Counted from the first letter of the stretch, positions 18,032 through 27,491 are shown. The stretch is 64,000 nt of DNA from JAAYHV01 sp964400515 (GCA_964400515.1 CAYNTJ010000006.1:74525-138524), one strand, 5' to 3'. Notes: generated from the sequence alone by a model not told the origin. Made by a program: numbers and translations.

Positions 18032-18784
18032 TTAATTCTCCTTGAGTTTTTTATTTCTTTTATATAATATTATGTAAAATATCAGGCAAATAATAAGTAT
18101 TGAGACACTTATGACCTGAGCTTGCCTAAGGCTTCCTATCATTAAGCTATCTGTTCTTAGACCTTCAACAAAAAATCTTTCCAAAGAATATAGTATTCCG
18201 TAAAGACAAGCTATCTGGCCTTTGAATGAAGCTTTTTTTTCAAAAGCTATAAGAAAAACTCCTAAAGCCAAGCACCAAAGGGATTCATATAAAAATGTTG
18301 GGTGCACATATTCACCATTAACCAAAATTGCCCAGGGCAAATCTGTTTCCACTCCATGGGCTTCCGAATTAAAGAAGTTTCCCCATCTACCTATGGATTG
18401 GGCAAAGGCCACTCCCGGTAAAAGCAAATCAAATACATCCAATACTTTTACCTTGTAATATTTGCAAACAAAATAAGCAGCAATGATTCCGGCTATTATT
18501 CCACCGTGAATTGCGAGACCGCCGCCCCTTATGTTTATAATCTTAGATATATCTCCCATGTAGTATTCCCAAGTGAATATTACATAATAAAGCCTTGCCC
18601 CGATTATTCCCATGGGCAAAACCCAAATCACTATGTCCAAAACTCTCTCTTGCTCTATCCCATAGCGGGGAGCTCTCAAATATGAAGATACAACTGCTGC
18701 TATAACTCCGATGCCGATCAATATTCCGTACCACCTTATGTCATAGCCTAATATTGAAAAAGCTATAGGGCCTGGTGAAACCAT
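18032..18784 (-). CDS. lgt: Prolipoprotein diacylglyceryl transferase
   Basis: Membrane enzyme that transfers diacylglycerol from phosphatidylglycerol to the lipobox cysteine of preprolipoproteins, the first step in lipoprotein maturation. At 250 aa it is on the short side of normal. Visible signatures are IRWYGILIGIGV near the N-terminus, GGGLAIHGGIIAGI and the family motif GRWGNFFNSEAHG. Seven hydrophobic segments can be traced. AGGAGG lies before the ATG. This window alone encodes at least two clear lipobox substrates (at 10479 and 42547). Confidence 0.96.
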   Translation of the reverse strand: MVSPGPIAFSILGYDIRWYGILIGIGVIAAVVSSYLRAPRYGIEQERVLDIVIWVLPMGIIGARLYYVIFTWEYYMGDISKIINIRGGGLAIHGGIIAGIIAAYFVCKYYKVKVLDVFDLLLPGVAFAQSIGRWGNFFNSEAHGVETDLPWAILVNGEYVHPTFLYESLWCLALGVFLIAFEKKASFKGQIACLYGILYSLERFFVEGLRTDSLMIGSLRQAQVISVSILIICLIFYIILYKRNKKLKEN

Positions 18785-18813
18785 AAAAAACCTCCTAAAA
18801 GTAAATTCAAACC

Positions 18814-18822
18814 ATTATATCA
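18814..18822 (-). promoter_or_regulatory. Extended -10 element for lgt-ychF
   Basis: The minus strand reads TGATATAAT, an extended -10 (TGnTATAAT), 30 nt upstream of the lgt start. No good -35 was found. Confidence 0.5.
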
Positions 18823-18871
18823 TAGATTGAATGAATATAAAAATAAATATATGAAAAAGGGAATAATATAC

Positions 18872-18900
18872 TTGAAAAAAGAACTTATGTTCGATATAAT
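18872..18900 (+). promoter_or_regulatory. Sigma-A promoter of the polymerase IV gene
   Basis: TTGAAA (18872-18877), a 17-nt spacer and TATAAT (18895-18900), 23 nt before the ATG. The LexA box lies inside the spacer. Confidence 0.85.
18881..18892 (+). promoter_or_regulatory. LexA/SOS box overlapping the dinB promoter
   Basis: GAACTTATGTTC, followed by G, matches the Gram-positive LexA operator (CGAAC-N4-GTTCG) in both half-sites. A further half-site GAAC follows at 18905, forming an inverted repeat GTTCGATA-TAAT-TATCGAAC across the -10. LexA binding here would block RNA polymerase. Confidence 0.85.
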
Positions 18901-18923
18901 TATCGAACAAGGAGGATGATGAT

Positions 18924-20177
18924 ATGGCAATTATACATGTTGATGCCAATTCGGCATTTCTAAGCTGGACGGCTGCTTGGCTTTTAGAAAATGGCGAAAC
19001 ATTGGATCTAAGAGAAGTTCCTTCTGCAATTGCGGGTAATCCCAAGAATAGAAATGGTATAATTTTAGCAAAATCAATCCCTGCCAAAAATTATGGAATA
19101 AAAACGGGGCAACCTCTACACGAGGCCATTAAATTATGTCCTGATATTTTAATATGTCCTCCGAATTTTGACCTTTATATAGCTTGCAGCGATGCGATGC
19201 TTTCCATAATATCCGAATATTCACCAAATGTTGAGCGATATAGTGTGGACGAATGTTTTTTAGAATACAAAGAGTCAAAGGACAGTTTTGATGATGTTAT
19301 AAAAATCGGGAATGAGATAAGGGAAAGGATAAACAGTGAATTGGGGTTTACTGTTAATGTAGGAATAGGGAATAATAAACTTTTGGCAAAGATGGCAGGA
19401 GAACTTAGAAAACCCAATATGACCCATACGATTTTTAAGGAAGAAATAAAAGAAAAGCTTTGGCCATTACCTGTGGGAGAACTTTTTATGGTGGGTAGGG
19501 CAACGAAAAAAAAGCTTAATAAAATGAACATAAATACTGTGGGAGATTTGGCGAATTGCGACAAACTTTTTCTAAAAGCCATGTTAAAATCCCAGGGAAT
19601 TTTAATATGGAATTATGCCAACGGTATAGATGATTCCAAGATAATTTTGAATAATGAAATATTAAGAAAGGGCATATCAAATAGTATGACCATAAAATAT
19701 GATGTTTATGAAAAAGAAGAAGCCCACAAATACTTGCTTTCATTATCGGAAAGGGTCACAGGAAGGCTCAGAAAACACCATCTGAAAACATCATTGGTGA
19801 GCATAAGAATAAGAAACAGCAATCTTATGGGTTATACCCATCAAATGAGATTGGACTCATATATAGACAGTACTTCAGATATATATAAATATGCTTGCAA
19901 ACTTTTTGATGAAATATGGAATGGGGAGCCCATAAGACAGCTGGGGATTGCCCTAAGCCAGCTTTGCAGAAATGATAGCTATCAAATTTCCGTTTATGAA
20001 AAAATAAATTCCGGTTATGAAAAAAATAGGAAAATGGACTTTGTTGTTGACGAAGTAAGAAGCAGATTCGGAGAGGAATCCATATACCGGGGAGTTTTTA
20101 GCAATGGCTTAATAAGGCCCCTTGAAGGGGGTACAAACAATGGAAACTTCATAATGATGGGCGGATATAGGAGGTGA
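18924..20177 (+). CDS. dinB: Y-family DNA polymerase (Pol IV/UmuC-like)
   Basis: Error-prone translesion polymerase, 417 aa. MAIIHVDANSAFLSW supplies the first catalytic aspartate. SVDE is at residues 107-110 (YSVDECFLEY) with the two palm-domain acidic residues. NVGIGNNKLLAKMAG and the helix-hairpin-helix MNINTVGDL follow, then a little-finger domain. The insertion AIAGNPKNRNGIILAKS resembles the UvrX/YqjW branch of Gram-positive polymerases more than classical DinB. An AGGAGG site precedes the ATG. The LexA box in its promoter indicates DNA-damage induction. A small gene follows immediately and is probably cotranscribed. Confidence 0.93.
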   Translation: MAIIHVDANSAFLSWTAAWLLENGETLDLREVPSAIAGNPKNRNGIILAKSIPAKNYGIKTGQPLHEAIKLCPDILICPPNFDLYIACSDAMLSIISEYSPNVERYSVDECFLEYKESKDSFDDVIKIGNEIRERINSELGFTVNVGIGNNKLLAKMAGELRKPNMTHTIFKEEIKEKLWPLPVGELFMVGRATKKKLNKMNINTVGDLANCDKLFLKAMLKSQGILIWNYANGIDDSKIILNNEILRKGISNSMTIKYDVYEKEEAHKYLLSLSERVTGRLRKHHLKTSLVSIRIRNSNLMGYTHQMRLDSYIDSTSDIYKYACKLFDEIWNGEPIRQLGIALSQLCRNDSYQISVYEKINSGYEKNRKMDFVVDEVRSRFGEESIYRGVFSNGLIRPLEGGTNNGNFIMMGGYRR

Positions 20178-20182
20178 TTAAA

Positions 20183-20446
20183 GTGAAGATACTTTCAAAA
20201 GAAATAGATACAATAGTCATTTTTAAAAAAGGGGAAGTACCCCTTCCATATAAATTTAAATATTCGGAGGTAAACGAAGAAAAAGAAGAAATTAAAATTG
20301 ATAAGATAATAAAGACGGAAAAACGAAGGATAACGGGAATTGAAACAATAATATATTTTTGTCAGTCCCAAATAGGTGATAAACTTATCCAATATGAATT
20401 AAAATATATAATAGGGGAATGTAGGTGGGTTTTGTATAAGCTATAG
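20183..20446 (+). CDS. Small SOS-operon protein of unknown function
   Basis: 87 aa if the GTG at 20183 is used, 8 nt after the TAGGAGGTG site. An in-frame GTG at 20174 lies inside that site and is less likely. The protein is rich in lysine, glutamate and isoleucine and looks like a small all-beta or alpha/beta domain with a central charged segment (EEKEEIKIDKIIKTEKRR). It has no signal or membrane segment. I do not recognise it. Its position directly behind a LexA-controlled polymerase matches the small YolD-type partners found next to UvrX-like polymerases, but I see no clear YolD signature. Confidence 0.7.
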   Translation: MKILSKEIDTIVIFKKGEVPLPYKFKYSEVNEEKEEIKIDKIIKTEKRRITGIETIIYFCQSQIGDKLIQYELKYIIGECRWVLYKL

Positions 20447-20512
20447 AATTGAAAAAATTGTAAAAATGTGTTAACATTATAGCAAATCAAACGAGAGGCA
20501 GGATATATTTTT

Positions 20513-21772
20513 ATGATGCGTTTTAATAGCGTAAATGCAGAAAAGTTTTTTACAGATAAGGAATTTGATTTTTCATATAAAGAGGCCGAAAGGGCAAATC
20601 ATATTCTGCAAAAGGGCACTTCATATGTTGGATGGAAGGATCTTCCGTTTAACTGTGATGTAAATGAAACAGAAAGAATAATTAAGATATCAAAGGATAT
20701 TAGGAAAAAATGTAATACCTTTGTTGTTATAGGAATCGGGGGCTCATATTTGGGGGCACGCATGGTAATTGATGCGTTGTCAGAGTCCTTTTTTAATGAA
20801 AACAAAATCGAAATAATATATGCGGGTAACAATTTGAGCAGTGACTATATTTCGGATTTGCTTAAATATTTGGAAACCAGGGAGGTTTGTGTAAATGTCA
20901 TATCGAAATCAGGTAAAACCATCGAACCGGCAATAGCATTTAGATTGATCAATAAATTTATGGAAGAAAAATATGGTGTGGAAGAAGGCGTTAAAAGAAC
21001 ATATATAACCACCGATGAAAAAAATGGAGCACTCAGGGAACTGGCAAATAAGCTGGGGAATGAAACCTTCGTTGTCCCCGGGGACATAGGGGGAAGGTAT
21101 TCGGTTTTAACACCGGTGGGACTTTTGCCCATTGCAGTTGCGGGTTATGACATAAAGCTACTTTTAAAAGGTGCTAAAATTGCCGCAGAGAACTATAAAG
21201 ATTATGTGTTAAAATATGCTGCGGTAAGAAACATATTGGAGGGTAAAGGTAAGGATATAGAGCTTTATGTTTCTTATGAGCCTAAGCTTAAGATGCTAAT
21301 TGAATGGCTGAAGCAGCTTTATGGAGAAAGTGAAGGCAAGGAGGGAAAGGGAATTTTCCCTGCGGGTTTAATATATACCACGGATTTACATTCAATGGGC
21401 CAATATGTGCAAGAAGGGAAAAGGATATTATTTGAAACAAACATATCTATAAACCATTTAAAATCAAAAGTAAGTATTCCCCATGATGATGATGATTTGG
21501 ATGGCCTAAATTATCTTTGCGGCAAAAATATAGATGAAATAAATAAGATTGCATCCGAGGCAACTGCCATGGCCCATGTGGATGGGGGAGTACCGAATCT
21601 TTTAATAGAAATTGACAGCTTGGATGAAACGAATATAGGTGAGCTTATTTACTTTTTTGAGTGGGGATGTGCCGTAAGCGGATATATGAATGGGATTAAT
21701 CCATTTGATCAACCGGGGGTGGAAGCATATAAAAAGAATATGTTAAAGCTTCTGGGTAAGGAAGGTATATAA
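20513..21772 (+). CDS. pgi: Glucose-6-phosphate isomerase
   Basis: Interconverts glucose 6-phosphate and fructose 6-phosphate. At 419 aa it is slightly shorter than the roughly 450-aa Gram-positive enzymes. Visible signatures: FVVIGIGGSYLGARM (about 65-80, phosphate loop), ISKSGKTIEPAIAF, the family pattern GDIGGRYSVLTPVGLLPIAVAG (about 195-215) and the C-terminal GINPFDQPGVEAYKKNMLKLL. A possible promoter (TTGAAA at 20449, TAACAT at 20472) precedes it. It opens a run with phosphoglucomutase and GalE, which places it at the hub of galactose and glucose use. Confidence 0.95.
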   Translation: MMRFNSVNAEKFFTDKEFDFSYKEAERANHILQKGTSYVGWKDLPFNCDVNETERIIKISKDIRKKCNTFVVIGIGGSYLGARMVIDALSESFFNENKIEIIYAGNNLSSDYISDLLKYLETREVCVNVISKSGKTIEPAIAFRLINKFMEEKYGVEEGVKRTYITTDEKNGALRELANKLGNETFVVPGDIGGRYSVLTPVGLLPIAVAGYDIKLLLKGAKIAAENYKDYVLKYAAVRNILEGKGKDIELYVSYEPKLKMLIEWLKQLYGESEGKEGKGIFPAGLIYTTDLHSMGQYVQEGKRILFETNISINHLKSKVSIPHDDDDLDGLNYLCGKNIDEINKIASEATAMAHVDGGVPNLLIEIDSLDETNIGELIYFFEWGCAVSGYMNGINPFDQPGVEAYKKNMLKLLGKEGI

Positions 21773-21786
21773 GGGAGGAGCATTAT

Positions 21787-23544
21787 ATGACAAGCGCAAT
21801 GATTAAATATGAAAACTGGCGAAGTAATCCATATATTGATGATGAAACAAAGAAAGAACTTGTTGATATCGAAAACAATGAAATAGAGATCAATGAGAGA
21901 TTTTCCTTAGATATTGACTTTGGAACAGCAGGGCTTAGGGGAATCAGAGGTGCGGGAACAAATAGGATCAATGTTTACAATATTGCATTGGCAACCTTAG
22001 GTTATGGAAAAGTTTTGCTTGAAAAGGGAGATTCCGTAAAAGCAAGGGGAATAGCGGTATCCTATGACACCAGAATTTGTTCTTATGAATATGCGGAAAT
22101 GGTAGTTAAGGTTTTATGTGAGCTGGGAATTAAAACATATCTTGTGTTTGAAGGCAGACCTGTTCCCATGCTTTCTTATGCCATCAGAGAATATGACTGT
22201 GTAGGAGGAATAATGATAACGGCATCCCATAACCCTTCAAAATATAACGGTTTTAAAGTATATGGCGAAGATGGATGCCAGCTTAATCCTTCTGATGCAA
22301 AAAAAGTGAAAAATGAAATGGAAAAAATTTCCAATATATTTGAATTCGTAAATTCACTAAAAAGTATAGATAAGCTTTCGAAGGAATGTGCTGTAATATA
22401 CTTGGGAGAAGACCTTGATCAAAGCTATAACGATATGCTGTTATCCCTAGCCATAAACGGAGAAATAGTCAAAAAACATGGAGATATGAAAATAGTGTAT
22501 TCTCCCTTGAACGGTACGGGGAACAAGCCCGTAAGAAGGGCCTTGGGGAGTTTGGGATTTAAGGATATTATAGTAGTACCGGAACAGGAAAATCCGGATG
22601 GAAACTTCCCTTCGGTAGATGTACCTAATCCGGAACTCAAGGAAACCATGGAATTGTCCATAAATCTGGCAAAAAAAACAGAAGCAAGCCTTGCCATTGC
22701 AACAGATCCTGATGCGGATAGGACGGGGCTTTGTGTCAGAGATCATGATGGAGAATACAGACTTTTAAGCGGTAACCAAATAGGAATACTTTTGATGGAA
22801 TACATATTAAGTGAAAAGTCAAAGAAAGGAATACTGCCTAAAAACAGTTTTTGCGTCAGCACCATAGTATCCACAAAGCTTTCCAGGAACATATGCGAAG
22901 ACTATGGGGTTAAGCTTTATGAAGTTTTGACCGGCTTTAAATTTATCGGAGAAAAAATAAAGGAGCATGATGAACAAGGCGATGAGCATTTTCAATTTGG
23001 TTTTGAAGAAAGCTTTGGATATTTGTTAGGTACTAAAGTCAGGGATAAAGATGCGGTAGTTTCCAGTATGATACTTTCGGAAATGGCTGCTGTATCTTTG
23101 GAAAGGGGAGAAACCTTGTTTGACAGGTTAGAAAGAATATATGATAAATACGGATATGCCGCAGAAAAGACAATATCAATAATATGTGAAGGTTTGGAAG
23201 GTAAAAAGAATATTGATGACACCATGACAAAGCTTAGAAAAAATTTAGAAACCAGTTTGGATATTGCGGGAATAAAGGTGAATTCGGTGAACGATTATTT
23301 AACCGGTACCAAATATTATTCTTCCTTCGGAGATACAAAGAAAATTGATCTGCCTTCAAGCAATGTTTTGATATATGAGCTTGAAGGGAATGACTGGTTG
23401 GCAATAAGACCTTCCGGAACAGAGCCCAAATTAAAACTCTATTTTGGCTTTTACAGTGATGATAAAAATTTGGCTAATATGAGACTTTCAGAAGTTAGCA
23501 GTGCTGTAATTGATAAAATGAATTATGAATTAAAAGGAGAATAG
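21787..23544 (+). CDS. Phosphoglucomutase/phosphomannomutase
   Basis: Interconverts glucose 1-phosphate and glucose 6-phosphate through a phosphoserine. At 585 aa it is a typical PgcA-type alpha-phosphohexomutase. An N-terminal FGTAGLRGIRG motif precedes the catalytic serine loop ITASHNPSKYNG (about 148-159), the metal loop ATDPDADRTG (about 302-311) and the phosphate-binding RPSGTEPKLKLYF near the C-terminus. GGGAGG precedes the ATG. It lies 14 nt after pgi and 1 nt before galE. In galactose use it would move glucose 1-phosphate into glycolysis. Confidence 0.94.
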   Translation: MTSAMIKYENWRSNPYIDDETKKELVDIENNEIEINERFSLDIDFGTAGLRGIRGAGTNRINVYNIALATLGYGKVLLEKGDSVKARGIAVSYDTRICSYEYAEMVVKVLCELGIKTYLVFEGRPVPMLSYAIREYDCVGGIMITASHNPSKYNGFKVYGEDGCQLNPSDAKKVKNEMEKISNIFEFVNSLKSIDKLSKECAVIYLGEDLDQSYNDMLLSLAINGEIVKKHGDMKIVYSPLNGTGNKPVRRALGSLGFKDIIVVPEQENPDGNFPSVDVPNPELKETMELSINLAKKTEASLAIATDPDADRTGLCVRDHDGEYRLLSGNQIGILLMEYILSEKSKKGILPKNSFCVSTIVSTKLSRNICEDYGVKLYEVLTGFKFIGEKIKEHDEQGDEHFQFGFEESFGYLLGTKVRDKDAVVSSMILSEMAAVSLERGETLFDRLERIYDKYGYAAEKTISIICEGLEGKKNIDDTMTKLRKNLETSLDIAGIKVNSVNDYLTGTKYYSSFGDTKKIDLPSSNVLIYELEGNDWLAIRPSGTEPKLKLYFGFYSDDKNLANMRLSEVSSAVIDKMNYELKGE

Positions 23545-23545
23545 G

Positions 23546-24544
23546 ATGAGTATATTATTGACAGGAGGGGCGGGTTATATAGGATCCCATACAGCAGTTG
23601 AGTTAATTGAGGCAGGCCATGAAGTAATAATAGTTGATAATTACTATAACAGTAAACCTGAAATAATTAAAAAAATAGAAGCGATAACCGGTAAAAAAAT
23701 AGAAGCATATGAGATTGATTGCACCGATTATGAACAATTAAAAGTACTGTTTGATGAGAAGAAAATAGAAGGGGTTGTACACTTTGCCGGGTATAAGGCT
23801 GTGGGGGAATCCGTGGAGAAGCCACTTAAATATTATGAAAATAATATAAACTCCGCTATAACGGTTTTAAAACTAATGAAGGAATACAATATAAATAAAT
23901 TCGTATTCAGTTCATCCGCAACGGTTTATGGGGATGCTAAAACGGTGCCCTGCGATGAGACTATGGAAACGGGCTGCACTAATCCTTATGGCTGGACAAA
24001 ATATATGATTGAACAGATAGTTAAAGATGTGGCTGTTTCTTGGCCTGAATTCAGTGGAGTTCTTTTAAGATATTTTAATCCCATAGGAGCCCACAAAAGT
24101 GGACTTATCGGAGAAAAAAACAATGATATACCCAATAATTTAATGCCTTATATAACGATGGTGGCAGATGGGAAATTGGATAAACTTAAGGTTTTTGGCA
24201 ATGACTATGACACAAAAGACGGCACGGGGGTAAGAGACTATATTCATGTTGTTGACTTGGCAAAGGGACATGTAAAGGCAATGGAATATGCCCATAGCAA
24301 AAAGGGTATAGAAGTTATTAATCTTGGAACGGGAACGGGATACAGCGTACTTGAGGTTATAAAAACCTTTGAAAAGGCCAATGATATAAAAATTGATTAT
24401 GAAATTGTCGGTAGAAGGCAAGGAGATATTGCGGAAATTTATGCTGATACAAAAAAGGCAAAAAAATTACTTGATTGGGAAGCTGAAGAATCTCTTATGG
24501 ATATGTGTAAAGATGCATGGAGATGGGGAAAAAATAATTTTTAG
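23546..24544 (+). CDS. galE: UDP-glucose 4-epimerase
   Basis: NAD-dependent short-chain dehydrogenase/reductase of 332 aa that interconverts UDP-galactose and UDP-glucose. GGAGYIGSH (residues 7-15) binds NAD. FSSSATVYG holds the catalytic serine and threonine region. NPYGWTKYMIEQ supplies the YxxxK pair. RYFNPIGAH and the C-terminal GRRQGDIAEIYAD are GalE-specific. It is one base after the mutase stop codon. Its products link the galactokinase and nucleotidyltransferase encoded downstream to central metabolism. Confidence 0.96.
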   Translation: MSILLTGGAGYIGSHTAVELIEAGHEVIIVDNYYNSKPEIIKKIEAITGKKIEAYEIDCTDYEQLKVLFDEKKIEGVVHFAGYKAVGESVEKPLKYYENNINSAITVLKLMKEYNINKFVFSSSATVYGDAKTVPCDETMETGCTNPYGWTKYMIEQIVKDVAVSWPEFSGVLLRYFNPIGAHKSGLIGEKNNDIPNNLMPYITMVADGKLDKLKVFGNDYDTKDGTGVRDYIHVVDLAKGHVKAMEYAHSKKGIEVINLGTGTGYSVLEVIKTFEKANDIKIDYEIVGRRQGDIAEIYADTKKAKKLLDWEAEESLMDMCKDAWRWGKNNF

Positions 24545-24556
24545 TAGGATGGGGCA

Positions 24557-26458
24557 ATGGATATAAAAATTAGATTAAAAAATATTGATAACTACAGGGA
24601 ACTCTTTGAAGCTTTGCCAATGCATGTTTTTTGGAAAGATGTTAATCATATTTATCTTGGAGCAAATTCAAAATACATCATAAGTAATAACTTTGTCAAA
24701 GATGAATTTATAGGTAAATCCGATTACGAACTTTTTGATAAAAATTTTGCCGATCAATTTGTAAGGGGAGATCAGATTGCATTGACCGGGGTTGTTTACG
24801 AGGATAAGCCGGAACCTAACTTAAACAATTTGGACGGAAGAAGGATATTTAAAGCAATAAAAGTGCCTCTTTATGATGAAGAGGATAATGTGGTGGGAAT
24901 TTTGGGTCTTGTTCAAGATTTGACTGTGGAAGAAAGCGAAGTAATAAATGCACTGAATACGGGGTATTATAAATTACAAAAAGAGATTTTGGATACTATG
25001 ACATCTTCTGTTTTGGTAATTGACCCAAGGGATTATACAATACTTTTTGCCAATAAAAATGCGGAAAAGCTTTTTAAGATTAATAAAGAGGGTATGATTA
25101 ATCGCAAATGCCATATGGCACTGGCTAATAGGGAAAAGCCTTGTGAGTGGTGTAAGCTTTTTGATGAGAAATCACAAAAGGAATATATGGAAACCAGAAT
25201 TTACTCCCAGGATAAATTTGTTAAGCTTCATGTGGAAAAGATAACCTGGAACGGCAGAGAAGCACTGATTAGGTACGACGAAGATATCACAGATATAAAA
25301 AAGGCTGCCGAGGAGATGTCAAGGGTAAGACAGGAAAGTGAAATGAAAAATAAATTCCTGGCTAATATGAGCCATGATATAAGGACTCCCCTTAATGCGG
25401 TTTTGGGATTAGCGGAATTGGGATTGGAAGCGGACAATGCTGAAGATAAAGACGATATAATAAAAAAAATTCTGAGCTCGGGGAAATATTTATCAAAAAT
25501 ACTAAGTGATATACTTGATATGACTAAAATAGCAGCTGGTGAAATTAAGATAGAAGAAACTAAAGTATATGTTCCTAAATTTGAAAAAGAACTTATTACA
25601 ATACTAAAAGCCCAAGCGGATAGTAAAAATATAAATTTGAATTTTCAATTTTCGGAGGAACATGATTATCTTTTGTTTGATAAAAATCATGTAATGCAAA
25701 TTCTCATTAATTTGTTAAATAATGCAATAAAATATACAAAAGAAGGCGGAACTGTAACATTTAGAAATAAATTTGAAATTGATGAATATGGAAGAAGTTA
25801 CTGCAACTGTACCATAGCTGATAATGGCATTGGAATATCGGAAGATTTTATTGAGAAGATGTATGTACCTTTTGAACGGGATACAAGGGTGGATAAAGGT
25901 AACTACGAAGGAACGGGCCTTGGTTTATCAATAGTTAGATTTTTATTGGATGCCATGAACGGAAGTATTAAATGCAAGTCAAAAGAAGGCGAAGGTACTG
26001 AGTTTGCCGTTAGAGTACCTGTCAAAATAATAGATGAAAAAAATCAAAATGAGTATGATTCTCAAAATAAAGTGGCTTATGAAAAGGCTTTAGAGGGTTT
26101 GAATGTATTAGTGGTGGAAGATATTGATATCAATGCTTATGTTGTTACTAAGCTTTTAAGCAGCAAAAACATTAATTCTGAAGTGGTGAAAAACGGAAAA
26201 GAAGCCATAGATTTTATGGAATCGGACAAGAAAGACTTGATAGATGTGATACTTATGGATATAAAAATGCCTGTTTTGGATGGTCTTAAGGCTACAAAAA
26301 TATTGAGGGGAAAAGGCATTAAGATTCCGATAATCGGACTGTCTGCAAATGCCTTCGAGGAGGACATAAGGGCAAGTGAAGAAGCAGGGATGGATGCATA
26401 TTTATCTAAGCCTATTAATATAGATGAATTGATATCAAAACTTAAAGAGTTAGTATAA
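24557..26458 (+). CDS. PAS-containing hybrid sensor histidine kinase
   Basis: 633 aa without membrane segments, so probably a cytosolic sensor. Two PAS-like domains (about 10-125 and 140-240) carry a typical CEWC linker motif. The phosphoacceptor helix is NMSHDIRTPLNAVLG with His273. N box NLLNNAIKY, G1 DNGIGIS and G2 GTGLGLSIV form the ATPase. A fused receiver domain follows (about 515-630) with the acceptor Asp568 in LMDIKMPVLDG and the conserved lysine in AYLSKPI. No histidine phosphotransfer domain or response regulator with an output domain is next to it. It lies 12 nt after galE and may be cotranscribed. Signal and target are unknown. Confidence 0.93.
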   Translation: MDIKIRLKNIDNYRELFEALPMHVFWKDVNHIYLGANSKYIISNNFVKDEFIGKSDYELFDKNFADQFVRGDQIALTGVVYEDKPEPNLNNLDGRRIFKAIKVPLYDEEDNVVGILGLVQDLTVEESEVINALNTGYYKLQKEILDTMTSSVLVIDPRDYTILFANKNAEKLFKINKEGMINRKCHMALANREKPCEWCKLFDEKSQKEYMETRIYSQDKFVKLHVEKITWNGREALIRYDEDITDIKKAAEEMSRVRQESEMKNKFLANMSHDIRTPLNAVLGLAELGLEADNAEDKDDIIKKILSSGKYLSKILSDILDMTKIAAGEIKIEETKVYVPKFEKELITILKAQADSKNINLNFQFSEEHDYLLFDKNHVMQILINLLNNAIKYTKEGGTVTFRNKFEIDEYGRSYCNCTIADNGIGISEDFIEKMYVPFERDTRVDKGNYEGTGLGLSIVRFLLDAMNGSIKCKSKEGEGTEFAVRVPVKIIDEKNQNEYDSQNKVAYEKALEGLNVLVVEDIDINAYVVTKLLSSKNINSEVVKNGKEAIDFMESDKKDLIDVILMDIKMPVLDGLKATKILRGKGIKIPIIGLSANAFEEDIRASEEAGMDAYLSKPINIDELISKLKELV

Positions 26459-26462
26459 AAAA

Positions 26463-26485
26463 GCGCGCTGAGGTCAGCGCGTTTT
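26463..26485 (+). terminator. Terminator between sensor kinase and convergent nucleotidyltransferase
   Basis: Arms CGCGCTGA and TCAGCGCG around GG, followed by TTTT and preceded by AAAAA on the other side, so it may serve both convergent genes. It begins a few bases after the kinase stop. Confidence 0.85.
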
Positions 26486-26487
26486 GA

Positions 26488-27393
26488 CTATTTCCAAAGA
26501 ACCATAGGATATTTTCCATTTTTTTTCATCTTTTTTATGGATTCCGTAACCACCGGTTTGTCTTCTTTATATGTGACACCAAACCATTTATCATTTGATG
26601 ATAATACTTCCACTTTGATGAGGTTTTTCTTAATTAGGTTATCAATCATGGTAGGTAGCAGATACTCTCCCTTAAGGGGGTTTATCATCATGGTTTTATC
26701 CAAAAATTCGGGGAAACCCTTTTTTGCATAATCAAGGAAAGATGCATCAATTCCCCACATATTCATTGAGACTTGAGTGCCGGGTTTTATTTCAAGCTCT
26801 TTGTCGCTTTCATAATAAACTATTTTTTCACCCTTTTTTTCTATATCATAGGTTTCTTTTAAATTAATCAATTTATTATCTTCCGAAGTTTTACAAACAC
26901 CCCTTGTTACGCTACCGTTTTCCGAAAGAGTATTTTCGATATTGTATCCCACCATGCAGTAATCTTCCTTGGAAGCCTTTGTTAGCAAATAATCATATAT
27001 TTTTACAAAAGCCTCTTTACCATAATAATCATCGGCATTAATAACCGCAAAGGGAGAATCAATAATATCTCTTGCAGCCAATATGGCATGGCAAGTACCC
27101 CAAGGCTTTGTTCTGCCATCTGGTAATTCATATCCCTGTGGTAAGTCGTTTAAGCTTTGATAAGCGTATTTAACGTCAAAATATTTACCGGATCCTTTTT
27201 CTATGAAGCTTTTGAAGGCTTCTTCGAAATCGTGCCTTATAACAAATACAACTTTTCTAAACCCTGCTTCATATGCATCATACAGCGAAAAGTCCATTAT
27301 TATTTCGCCTTCTTCTGTTACAGGATCAATCTGCTTGAAGCCACCGTATCTGCTTCCCATTCCCGCTGCCATTATTAGTAATATTGGTTCCAT
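26488..27393 (-). CDS. Sugar-1-phosphate nucleotidyltransferase
   Basis: 301 aa with a GT-A-type nucleotidyltransferase fold. The N-terminal nucleotide loop reads LIMAAGMGSRYGGFKQI, with the conserved G-x-G-x-R. The metal site appears as FAVINADDYYG. PWGTCHAILAARD is the strand that contacts the sugar nucleotide. The protein is close to neither RfbA nor GalU by eye, but is of the same superfamily. It is divergent from the beta-galactosidase operon, with galE just beyond. Because galactokinase is present and no GalT is seen, a UTP:hexose-1-phosphate uridylyltransferase role is plausible. That is inference; other sugar substrates cannot be excluded. Confidence 0.8.
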   Translation of the reverse strand: MEPILLIMAAGMGSRYGGFKQIDPVTEEGEIIMDFSLYDAYEAGFRKVVFVIRHDFEEAFKSFIEKGSGKYFDVKYAYQSLNDLPQGYELPDGRTKPWGTCHAILAARDIIDSPFAVINADDYYGKEAFVKIYDYLLTKASKEDYCMVGYNIENTLSENGSVTRGVCKTSEDNKLINLKETYDIEKKGEKIVYYESDKELEIKPGTQVSMNMWGIDASFLDYAKKGFPEFLDKTMMINPLKGEYLLPTMIDNLIKKNLIKVEVLSSNDKWFGVTYKEDKPVVTESIKKMKKNGKYPMVLWK

Positions 27394-27433
27394 AGCTTGC
27401 TCCTTTTCAGTAATCTTGTTTTTCTATTTTAAC

Positions 27434-27461
27434 ATTATACCAAGGCTAAGTAAAGAAACAA
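27434..27461 (-). promoter_or_regulatory. Promoter for the nucleotidyltransferase gene
   Basis: The minus strand reads TTGTTT (27461-27456), a 16-nt spacer and TATAAT (27439-27434), about 40 nt before the ATG. Confidence 0.55.
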
Positions 27462-27491
27462 TAAGGTAGTGCAAAAAATATTGATAGGGTG

